A DNA stretch of 5,669 nt from Dehalococcoidales bacterium (GTDB taxonomy: Bacteria > Chloroflexota > Dehalococcoidia > Dehalococcoidales > Fen-1064). The DNA lies in assembly GCA_016929875.1 (NCBI GenBank), contig JAFGHZ010000145.1, positions 1 through 5,669 of the forward strand, written 5' to 3'. A model generated the notes under the pieces. The model ran no database searches and was not told the DNA's origin. It saw only the letters and a program-made list of their open reading frames with translations. The translations under genes were made by a program, and so were the position numbers. This document shows, piece by piece, positions 1-5,669 of the stretch (its first letter is position 1; the number at the start of each line of letters is the position of its first letter).

Positions 1-213
1 ATCCAGAGAGGCGGCACGCCGGTAGCATACGACAGAGTACTGGCAACGGCATTCGGAGTTAAAGCTATCGACCTGGTGAAAGAGAAAAAATACGGTGAAA
101 TGACCGCTCTGCACGGGACGCGAATCGTCGGGGTCAAGCTGGAAAAAGTAGCCCAGGGCGTAAAAACCGTCAATCTTACTACGTATGGCATCGCCAAAAA
201 ATTCTTTGCTTAA
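1..213 (+). CDS. pfkA: 6-phosphofructokinase, C-terminal end (5' truncated by window)
   Basis: Frame 1 is open from the window edge to a TAA at 211-213 and gives 70 residues of the C-terminus of a PfkA-family 6-phosphofructokinase, which phosphorylates fructose 6-phosphate to fructose 1,6-bisphosphate in cytosolic glycolysis. The visible signature is IQRGGTPVAYDRVLAT at residues 1-16, matching the conserved QRGG(S/T)P..(F/Y)DR block that contains a sugar-phosphate-binding arginine, followed by FGVKAIDLV. The tail, with GEMTALHG and ending in YGIAKKFFA, resembles the longer PfkA type with a final 'lYeiAkvFF' helix more than the shorter E. coli enzyme. The phosphoryl donor (ATP or pyrophosphate) depends on N-terminal residues that lie outside the window. 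The reading frame is intact to its stop. Family assignment is firm; the symbol follows from family only. Confidence 0.9.
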   Translation: MQRGGTPVAYDRVLATAFGVKAIDLVKEKKYGEMTALHGTRIVGVKLEKVAQGVKTVNLTTYGIAKKFFA

Positions 214-238
214 AACACATATCGAAGATTACGCCGGG

Positions 239-244
239 CGAGGG
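239..244 (+). promoter_or_regulatory. Ribosome binding site for the nitronate monooxygenase-like gene
   Basis: The sequence GAGGG at 240-244 lies five bases before the ATG at 250 and matches the anti-Shine-Dalgarno complement. It supports ATG 250 as the start. No promoter is evident in the 36-base gap after the phosphofructokinase stop. Confidence 0.6.
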
Positions 245-249
245 AAATA

Positions 250-1323
250 ATGAAAACAAGAATGACCGAACTTTTTGGTATCCGTTATCCCATTATGCTG
301 GCGGGAATGAACTGGCTGACCACGCCTAAATTGGTGGCGTCGGTCTCGAACGCAGGAGCGCTGGGGCTTTTAGCCGGCGCACAATATAATACCGATACTC
401 TCAGAGAAGCCATCCGCGAGATAAGGAAATTGACCGATAAACCTTTCGGGGTCAACCTCGCCCTGAGTCTCGGCGACCCGTCGCTGATAGACGTTGTCAT
501 CGGGGAGAAGGTGCCGATTGTTAACTATTCCCTCGGGAGGCCTCCGGAGATTATACCCTTGATTCAGGGCGTACATGCCTACGGCGGCAAAATTATCGGT
601 ACGGTTGCCACGGTCAAACATGCCCGGCGTGCCGAGGAAATCGGCGTCGATGCCCTCGCCATAACTGGCTACGAGGCAGCGGCACATTCGGGCAATGTGG
701 GCGCGGTAGTACTGATACCGCAAATCGTGGAAGCTGTCAAAATTCCTTGCATCGCCGCAGGCGGCTTTGCCGATGGTAAAGGGCTGGCAGCAGCACTGGC
801 ACTCGGAGCCGAGGGTATTTCTATGGGCACCAGGCTGGCAGCGACTAAAGAGGCCGAAGTCCCCGATACCGTAAAAGAAATCTGGGTCAAGGCTACCGAG
901 GAAGATACGATTATCGACCCTGCTTTCGATGGTATCAATTGCAGGGTATGGCGCAATAAAGCCGCTGAAAACATCTTGAAGAAAAAGGCCTTCCCCCTGT
1001 TCGACGCCATCTCCGCCGGCCTGTTGATGAAAAATACCCTCAAGATGAGCTGGAGGCAATTGTTCAAAACCGCGCTCAAAATGAGAGGGCAGGAAGCCGG
1101 TATCGGCAGAGGCAAAAGAGGACTGTCCGCAACGATGCGCTTTGCAATCGGGACCAGTCTTTTTTATAAAGCTATGGAAGGCGACATCGTCAACGGCATT
1201 CTATTAATGGGACAGACGACCGGCAAAATCCACGATATCCCCGCCATCGCAGAACTTCTGGAGCGCACCGTAACCGAAGCGAAACAGGTTATCGCTAAAC
1301 TAGACAAGCAAATTGCTAACTGA
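250..1323 (+). CDS. Nitronate monooxygenase / NPD-family FMN-dependent oxidoreductase
   Basis: This 357-residue protein belongs to the 2-nitropropane dioxygenase-like family, FMN-binding TIM barrels that include nitronate monooxygenases and the enoyl-ACP reductase FabK. The N-terminus has the family's opening (ELFGIRYPIMLAGM, residues 7-20), then SNAGALGLL (33-41) and FGVNLAL (66-72). The segment TGYEAAAHSG (139-148) carries His146 where the family has its catalytic-base histidine, although the usual Gly-Gly before it is Ala-Ala. AAGGFADG (169-176) and SMGTR (191-195) fit the FMN phosphate-binding loops. GQTTGKIHDIPAIAELL (321-337) is the typical C-terminal motif. Residues about 236-300 are helical and lysine/arginine-rich. 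There is no signal peptide, so it is probably cytosolic. Known substrates in the family include nitronates such as propionate 3-nitronate and, for FabK, enoyl-ACP. Which applies here cannot be read from the sequence. It probably shares a transcript with the upstream phosphofructokinase, 36 bases away, and ends in TGA facing tgt. Confidence 0.87.
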   Translation: MKTRMTELFGIRYPIMLAGMNWLTTPKLVASVSNAGALGLLAGAQYNTDTLREAIREIRKLTDKPFGVNLALSLGDPSLIDVVIGEKVPIVNYSLGRPPEIIPLIQGVHAYGGKIIGTVATVKHARRAEEIGVDALAITGYEAAAHSGNVGAVVLIPQIVEAVKIPCIAAGGFADGKGLAAALALGAEGISMGTRLAATKEAEVPDTVKEIWVKATEEDTIIDPAFDGINCRVWRNKAAENILKKKAFPLFDAISAGLLMKNTLKMSWRQLFKTALKMRGQEAGIGRGKRGLSATMRFAIGTSLFYKAMEGDIVNGILLMGQTTGKIHDIPAIAELLERTVTEAKQVIAKLDKQIAN

Positions 1324-1331
1324 CTCCCTTT

Positions 1332-1437
1332 TGTCGTTGCGAGTCCCGATGTAATCGGGACGTGGCAATCTAAAGCCCTCCTATAAAATATACCACCGTC
1401 TTAGATTGCTTCGTCGCTATGGCTCCTCGCAAAGACA
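1332..1437. repeat. Imperfect inverted-repeat (MITE-like / dispersed palindrome) element
   Basis: The 159-base gap between the two convergent genes holds a foldback of about 106 bases. TGTCGTTGCGAG (1332-1343) pairs with CTCGCAAAGACA (1426-1437), 11 of 12 positions. GCAATCTAA (1365-1373) pairs perfectly with TTAGATTGC (1401-1409). The 27-base centre is AT-rich. Each arm also begins and ends with TTGC and GCAA (1337-1340 with 1365-1368; 1406-1409 with 1429-1432), so each can fold as its own hairpin. From memory, repeats with the TTGCGAG...GCAATCT pattern are scattered between genes in several bacterial groups. This identification was not checked by search. No open reading frame of note lies inside it. 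It may terminate or insulate transcription from both sides (inference). Confidence 0.75.
1343..1361. other. Perfect 8-bp stem, 3-base loop hairpin in the left arm of the repeat
   Basis: GTCCCGAT (1343-1350) pairs exactly with ATCGGGAC (1354-1361) around the loop GTA, starting 20 bases after the stop of the oxidoreductase gene. With the flanking TTGC/GCAA pairs (1337-1340 and 1365-1368) it makes an extended stem with small internal mismatches. There is no T-run directly after it on either strand, so it is not a classical intrinsic terminator. It could still stall polymerase or protect the 3' end of the mRNA (inference). Confidence 0.6.
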
Positions 1438-1482
1438 TTGTGGGTAGTTGATTTCCTATTCACAGGCAAGTAAAAGCGAGCC

Positions 1483-2664
1483 TCAATCCTTCGACTCTTT
1501 TCTTCTTGCTGATTCAAGCCATTTTTGCTTCTGGCTGATTCGCGTCTGCTCGTCGGTCGTTTTGTAAGTCGACAAAAACTCCCTGCGGAAATTATCAAAA
1601 GTGCCGCCCAGGACAGCGTCCCTGACTGATTGCACCAGATTACTCATAAAAGATAGATTGTGAATCGTCGCCAGGCGGTAACCCAGCAGTTCTTTGCACC
1701 GGAAAAGATGGTGCAGATAAGCCGCCGAAAAATTCCTGCAGGTGTAGCAATTACAATCCGTATCTACGGGGGCATCCTGCCGACTGAAAGTCGCGTTCTC
1801 GATATCCACCCTGCCCTTCCCCGTATAAAAGCCTCCGTTACGTGCGACCCGGGTCGGTAAAGCACAATCAAAGATGTCAATGCCCCGCGCAACACATTCC
1901 ACGACATCCTCGGGAGAGCCGACACCCATCAAGTAGCGCGGTTTATCGGACGGTAACAATTCCGCCGTTTGTTCCGTTATGTCAAGTGTCGTGTTCTTCG
2001 GCTCCCCGACACTCAAACCACCGATCGCATAACCGTCGAACTCCAGCGACGTCAAAAATTCCGCGGACTGTTTCCGTAAATCAGAAAAAACGCCTCCCTG
2101 CACGATAGCATACAGATCCTGTTCCCGTTTTTTGTGGGCCTTCAGGCATCTCCCCGCCCACTGGTGAGTACGCACCATTGCCGACCAGACCCGCTCACGG
2201 CTTTCATCATGAGCAATACACTCGTCCAGCACCATCGCAATGTCCGACCCCAGAGATTCCTGATACTCGATTGCCAGTTCCGGCGTAATCCAATGTTCGC
2301 TCCCATCGATATGGGAACGGAAGACAACTCCATCGTCATTCACCCTGCTCAGTTTCGACAGGCTGAAAAGCTGGTAACCGCCGCTGTCGGTCAGGATAGC
2401 CCCGTCCCAGTTCATGAACTTATGCAAACCGCCCAGTTCTGCAATAGTTGTAATACCGGGTCGCAAATACAAATGATAGGTATTGGCAAGAACCATCTTC
2501 ATTCCGAGGCCTTTTACTTCCTCGGGAGTCAGGGTCTTGACCGACCCCTGAGTACCCACGGGACACAACACCGGCGTCTGCACAACACCGTGCCGGGTTG
2601 TTAGTTCTCCCGCACGGGCTTTACCACTGATTTTGATAAGTTTGAAGTCACTTCGTGTTTTCAT
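1483..2664 (-). CDS. tgt: tRNA-guanine(34) transglycosylase (queuosine biosynthesis)
   Basis: This 393-residue enzyme exchanges guanine 34 in GUN-anticodon tRNAs (Asp, Asn, His, Tyr) for the queuosine precursor preQ1. Residues 91-98 (LTDSGGYQ) contain the catalytic Asp93, and GIDIFDCALPTR (261-272) contains the nucleophilic Asp266. LSVGE (217-221) has the valine typical of bacterial, preQ1-using enzymes. Zinc ligands are Cys304, Cys306, Cys309 and His335 with the expected CxCxxC plus 26-residue spacing. Length is normal for bacterial Tgt. I chose the ATG at 2662-2664 because MKTRSDFKLIKISGKARAG aligns with the family N-terminus. An upstream in-frame ATG at 2703 adds 13 residues that only reflect the overlapping ruvX sequence. 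A weak AAGAG lies seven bases upstream (2672-2676). The gene overlaps ruvX by 17 bases, so coupled translation is likely. It ends in TGA facing the convergent oxidoreductase gene. Confidence 0.95.
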   Translation of the reverse strand: MKTRSDFKLIKISGKARAGELTTRHGVVQTPVLCPVGTQGSVKTLTPEEVKGLGMKMVLANTYHLYLRPGITTIAELGGLHKFMNWDGAILTDSGGYQLFSLSKLSRVNDDGVVFRSHIDGSEHWITPELAIEYQESLGSDIAMVLDECIAHDESRERVWSAMVRTHQWAGRCLKAHKKREQDLYAIVQGGVFSDLRKQSAEFLTSLEFDGYAIGGLSVGEPKNTTLDITEQTAELLPSDKPRYLMGVGSPEDVVECVARGIDIFDCALPTRVARNGGFYTGKGRVDIENATFSRQDAPVDTDCNCYTCRNFSAAYLHHLFRCKELLGYRLATIHNLSFMSNLVQSVRDAVLGGTFDNFRREFLSTYKTTDEQTRISQKQKWLESARRKESKD

Positions 2665-3064
2665 CCAGATACTCTTGAAGGATAACCGCCGCCGCCATGG
2701 CATCGTACCGTATTCTGTGGTTTTTCTTTTTCTTAACGGTCTCTTCTTTGAGCCGTACGGCGGTAACCGTAGTCAGGCGCTCATCACGAAACTCGATGGG
2801 AATATCTGTCCGGGAACGTAATACTTCCGCGAAATCCTGGACCTTTTCCGCCTGTTGTCCGATTGCACCGCTCATCAAACGCGGCAAGCCGATAATAATA
2901 CGCTCGACCTGATTCTCTACGGCAATTTTCAAAATGGACTTAATATCTTCAGTCCCACCAGTGCGCTCGATAATAGTCAAAGGACTTGCCAGAATGCCGC
3001 CGGGATCGCTCATCGCCAGTCCGATTCTCTTATCCCCTACATCGAGACTAAGAATACGCGCCAT
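2648..3064 (-). CDS. ruvX: RuvX/YqgF family RNase H-fold nuclease (putative pre-16S rRNA nuclease)
   Basis: This 138-residue protein has the full YqgF/RuvX signature. LDVGDKRIGLAMSD (7-20) carries the first acidic residue, Asp8. IIIGLP (56-61) is followed by SGAIGQQA (65-72), then FRDERLTT (92-99) and the C-terminal DAMAAAVILQEYL (121-133) with Asp121. In E. coli the family is tied to maturation of the 16S rRNA 5' end, and in other bacteria to Holliday junction cleavage; sequence alone does not separate these roles. The length is typical. The ATG overlaps the alaS stop by one base (TAATG at 3062-3066 on this strand), preceded by AGGG at 3071-3074 with a six-base spacer. ruvX next to alaS is a recurrent arrangement in many bacteria. 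A lysine run (111-114) precedes the last motif, as is common in the family. No residue expected for activity is missing. Confidence 0.94.
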   Translation of the reverse strand: MARILSLDVGDKRIGLAMSDPGGILASPLTIIERTGGTEDIKSILKIAVENQVERIIIGLPRLMSGAIGQQAEKVQDFAEVLRSRTDIPIEFRDERLTTVTAVRLKEETVKKKKNHRIRYDAMAAAVILQEYLDENTK

Positions 3065-5655
3065 TACTTACCCTGATGCTCAATCAGACTCTTGACCAGC
3101 TTAAGGGCCGTCTCAACCCTGGTTTTGTCTTTGCCGCCGGCCTGGGCCATCGTAGGCTTTCCACCGCCGCCTCCGCCGGTAACCTTCGCTACTTCCCGAA
3201 CGATATTGCCAGCATTGTAACCCTTAGCTACTAAATCCTGTGTCACCACCGCCAGGAAAGAAGGTTTATCTTCAAAAATCGTACCGAGTACGATGACGCC
3301 GCTCTTTAATTTTTCACGTAGAATATCGCTCATATCGAGCAAAGCCTGCGGGGGCAAAGACGGAACGTGTGCTGCAATTACGTCGATTCCGTTGATTTTC
3401 TCAGCAGTCAGGGATTCGGCGATTTTACGTGCCAGTTCCTTCTCGACCGCTTGACGCTGTTTTCTTTCACCGTCAAGAACGGCCTCGCTTACTTTTATTT
3501 TCTCCTGCCACTCTTCAGACAGCTTTTCGAAGTATTCTTCCGCGCCTCTACCGGTGACCGCCTCGATACGCCTCAGACCGGACCCGATACTGCTTTCGCT
3601 GACAACGTGGAAAAAGCCGATTTGCCCGGTAGCACTCACGTGAGTGCCGCCGCACAATTCGAAACTCACCGGCGGTTTGCCGACCTTCAAAGCACGTACT
3701 TTATCACCGTATTTCTCATCGAAGAGGGCAATTGCTCCCTGCTCTAAAGCTTTCTGATAAGACATTTCCTCGGCATGAACCTCGAGGTCCTGGCGGATTT
3801 TCTCGTTGACAATCCGCTGTACCTTCTGAATTTCTTCCGGCATCATCGCCACGAGATGCGAGAAATCGAAACGCAATCTTTCCGGGGTTACCAGCGAACC
3901 CCTCTGCTGTACCTGCTTGCCGAAAACCTGCCGCAGAGCATACTGGAGCAGATGGGTCGCCGTGTGATTGCGGGCGATATCCGACCTCCGCCCGGGATTT
4001 ACCTCTGCCTGCACCTTATCTCCCACCGACAGACTTCCGTTTAACATCTTACCGCGATGTACGGTTATGCCAGTCGCCGTGTGCACGGTGTCCGTAACGG
4101 AAAAAAAACCGGAACCGTTCTTGATTTCGCCGGTATCTCCTACCTGACCGCCCATTTCACCGTAAAAAGGCGTGATATCGAGCACCAGGCTCGCTTCCTG
4201 CCCTTCTTTAATCACACCGACAGCTTCGCCGTCGGACAATAAAGCGGTGATAGAAGCCTCTGCCGTGACTTTGTCATAACCGACAAAAACGGTCGGACCG
4301 CCTTCGAGTTCCGCTTCCATAGCCGCCATAGCGTTACCTCCCACACCATACTTCTGTGCCGATTTGGCACGCTCACGCTGCTTTTCCATTTCCTTCTCGA
4401 AATCTGCCATATCAACAGACGTTCCTTGTGAAGCCGCAATCTCTTTCGTCAGGTCGATGGGAAAACCGTAAGTATCGTGCAGCACGAACGCAAACACCCC
4501 CGGGATAATCTTATCTTTCTCTGTGAGCCTGCTCAGTTCGGCAATTTTGTCATTCAGCATCCCGCCGCCGACAGGGAGTGTCTTCCGGAAGCTGTCGACT
4601 TCCAGATCGATGACATGTAAGATGTGCTTTTTGTTATCCATCAACTCCGGATAAATCTGCCCCATGTTTTTGATAACCACTTCCGCTACGTTGATAAGGA
4701 AAGGTTTCTCATGGGCAAGAGTTTCGCCAAAATACTCCGCACGACGGAGCAGGCGTCTCAAGACATAACCCCTCCCTTCCTTGCCCGGCATCACACCGTC
4801 GGCCAATAAGAAAGCAATCGCGCGGACATGTTCGGCAACAACCCGCATCGCCTTGTCGGTTACAGGGTCGGAGCCATATTTTTTGCCCGACAATTCAGCC
4901 ACCTTTTTTATCAGGGGGACAAAGAGGTCGGTATCGTACATCGTTGTCTTGCCCTGCATAATCGCCGAAACGCGCTCCAGCCCCATTCCGGTATCGATGC
5001 CGGGCTTTGCAAGATTGGTACGCTTGCCGTTCTCATCTTGGAAAAACTGCGGGAAAACCAGGTTCCAGATTTCGGTGTAACGTTTACAGTCGCAGCCCGG
5101 TTTACAATCAGGCTTGCCGCAGCCGAACTTTTCACCCAAATCATAATGAATTTCACTGCAGGGTCCGCACGGTCCCGAATTGCCCGCCGGGCCCCAGAAA
5201 TTGTCCTTTTCACCGAGTCTCACAATCCTGTCTTCAGAGACCCCTGTCTGGCACCAGATATTGAAAGCCTCGTCGTCATCCGTGAAAACGGTTATCCAGA
5301 GCCGCGACTTCGGGATTTTCAGGTATTGCGTCACATATTCCCATGCCCAGGGGATAACTTCTTTTTTAAAATAATCGCCGAAGCTGAAATTTCCCAGCAT
5401 CTCGAAAAAAGTGCAGTGCGTGGCATCGCCCACCGACTCGATATCGGTCGTCCGGAAGCATTTCTGGCAAGAGGCCGCCCGTGTGTTTGGCGGCACGGCT
5501 TTACCCGTGAAATACGGCTTGAATTGCACCATACCGGCGCTGGTCAATAATAATGTCGGGTCGCCGAAAGGAATCAAGGATGCGCTGGGAATAATCTTAT
5601 GCCCTTTTTCTTCAAAAAACTTGAGGTACGAGCTTCTTAGTTCGTTACTATTCAC
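3064..5655 (-). CDS. alaS: Alanine--tRNA ligase
   Basis: This 863-residue enzyme attaches alanine to tRNA-Ala in the cytosol and hydrolyses mischarged Ser- and Gly-tRNA-Ala. Class II motif 1 lies around residues 23-49, motif 2 around 68-96 (CFRTTDIESVGD, then FFEMLGNFSFGDYF), and motif 3 at 294-306 (GRGYVLRRLLRRA). The editing domain has HTATH (His564, His568) and CGGTH (Cys668, His672), the four zinc-binding residues. A coiled region (about 705-750) leads to the C-Ala domain, with its glycine-rich segment GGGGGGKPTMAQAGGKD at 827-843. A cysteine cluster (Cys179, Cys184, Cys188, Cys190) sits before EIWNLVF. The length is normal and the gene is complete. The start is GTG (5653-5655); the protein then reads NSNELRSSYLKFFEEKGH, as expected for the family N-terminus. 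It is the first gene visible in the leftward alaS-ruvX-tgt unit; its promoter would lie beyond the right edge. Confidence 0.98.
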   Translation of the reverse strand: MNSNELRSSYLKFFEEKGHKIIPSASLIPFGDPTLLLTSAGMVQFKPYFTGKAVPPNTRAASCQKCFRTTDIESVGDATHCTFFEMLGNFSFGDYFKKEVIPWAWEYVTQYLKIPKSRLWITVFTDDDEAFNIWCQTGVSEDRIVRLGEKDNFWGPAGNSGPCGPCSEIHYDLGEKFGCGKPDCKPGCDCKRYTEIWNLVFPQFFQDENGKRTNLAKPGIDTGMGLERVSAIMQGKTTMYDTDLFVPLIKKVAELSGKKYGSDPVTDKAMRVVAEHVRAIAFLLADGVMPGKEGRGYVLRRLLRRAEYFGETLAHEKPFLINVAEVVIKNMGQIYPELMDNKKHILHVIDLEVDSFRKTLPVGGGMLNDKIAELSRLTEKDKIIPGVFAFVLHDTYGFPIDLTKEIAASQGTSVDMADFEKEMEKQRERAKSAQKYGVGGNAMAAMEAELEGGPTVFVGYDKVTAEASITALLSDGEAVGVIKEGQEASLVLDITPFYGEMGGQVGDTGEIKNGSGFFSVTDTVHTATGITVHRGKMLNGSLSVGDKVQAEVNPGRRSDIARNHTATHLLQYALRQVFGKQVQQRGSLVTPERLRFDFSHLVAMMPEEIQKVQRIVNEKIRQDLEVHAEEMSYQKALEQGAIALFDEKYGDKVRALKVGKPPVSFELCGGTHVSATGQIGFFHVVSESSIGSGLRRIEAVTGRGAEEYFEKLSEEWQEKIKVSEAVLDGERKQRQAVEKELARKIAESLTAEKINGIDVIAAHVPSLPPQALLDMSDILREKLKSGVIVLGTIFEDKPSFLAVVTQDLVAKGYNAGNIVREVAKVTGGGGGGKPTMAQAGGKDKTRVETALKLVKSLIEHQGK
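3071..3074 (-). promoter_or_regulatory. Ribosome binding site for ruvX, inside the alaS 3' end
   Basis: Read on the minus strand, AGGG lies six bases upstream of the ruvX ATG, within the last codons of alaS. Ribosomes finishing alaS can therefore restart on ruvX, and the TAATG junction supports coupled translation. Confidence 0.55.
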
Positions 5656-5664
5656 TGATTACGA

Positions 5665-5669
5665 CTCCC
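5665..5669 (-). promoter_or_regulatory. alaS: Likely ribosome binding site for the GTG start of alaS
   Basis: GGGAG on the minus strand lies nine bases upstream of the GTG. It reaches the window edge, so it may extend further. It supports the GTG start, which also aligns with the AlaRS N-terminus; no ATG in the first part of the reading frame would keep the conserved first helix. Confidence 0.5.

Noticed and set aside
370..1059. Long minus-strand open frame (229 codons) antisense to the oxidoreductase gene
   Set aside because: It lies wholly inside a gene with clear family motifs on the opposite strand, and its translation has no recognisable motif; it is a shadow of codon bias.
1343..1380. 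Classical intrinsic terminator after the oxidoreductase gene
   Set aside because: The hairpin is strong, but no T-run follows it on the plus strand and none is placed correctly on the minus strand, so only a structural barrier is proposed.
1382..1392. TATAAAATATA as a promoter -10 element
   Set aside because: No -35-like hexamer at suitable spacing on either strand, and any transcript would run into the end of a convergent gene.
1401..1598. Small minus-strand open frame (65 codons) spanning the repeat and the end of tgt
   Set aside because: It overlaps the 3' end of tgt in another frame and starts within it; no ribosome site or recognisable sequence.
2665..2703. Longer tgt start at 2703 adding 13 residues
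   Set aside because: The extra residues (MPWRRRLSF...) are the ruvX 3' end read in another frame and do not match Tgt N-termini; the ATG at 2664 fits the family alignment.
4828..5550. Long plus-strand open frame (240 codons) antisense to alaS
   Set aside because: It is fully contained within the conserved catalytic region of alaS; the translation shows no domain and no plausible ribosome site was seen.
1..5669. Undescribed defence, mobile or RNA system
   Set aside because: All coding capacity is explained by five known families. The only sizeable non-coding stretch is the 159-base gap with the repeat. No direct-repeat array, transposase, recombinase or tRNA-like fold was seen.

Overview
The window is an ordinary bacterial chromosomal segment holding five protein-coding genes in two convergent groups, with one structured repeat between them. 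No mobile-element gene, CRISPR array, tRNA or rRNA is visible. The organism cannot be named from this sequence. Base composition is about half GC. The phosphofructokinase tail resembles the longer PfkA type found in many non-proteobacterial lineages, and the AlaRS carries a cysteine-rich insertion of a kind I associate with Gram-positive, Chloroflexi-like and other deep lineages. A Dehalococcoidia- or Chloroflexota-like anaerobe is one plausible guess (inference, low confidence).

Plus strand, left side: the last 70 codons of a 6-phosphofructokinase (1-213) are followed after 36 bases by a complete flavin-dependent nitronate monooxygenase / enoyl-reductase-like TIM-barrel protein (250-1323). 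The spacing and shared direction suggest co-transcription, but no shared pathway is evident.

Middle (1324-1482): the convergent intergenic gap holds an imperfect inverted repeat (1332-1437). Each arm can also fold on itself through TTGC/GCAA ends, and the left arm has an internal 8-bp hairpin. It looks like a small dispersed palindromic, MITE-like element and may act as a two-way transcription barrier.

Minus strand, right side: alaS (3064-5655, GTG start), ruvX/yqgF (2648-3064) and tgt (1483-2664) read leftward as a tightly packed unit. alaS and ruvX share one base in a TAATG junction, and ruvX and tgt overlap by 17 bases. The theme is translation and RNA maturation: AlaRS charges and proofreads tRNA-Ala, RuvX is a RNase H-fold nuclease linked to 16S rRNA 5' processing and/or Holliday junctions, and Tgt inserts the queuosine precursor at tRNA position 34. 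All three keep their key residues and appear functional.

I looked for an undescribed system and did not find one. The most interesting item is the foldback repeat between the two gene groups.
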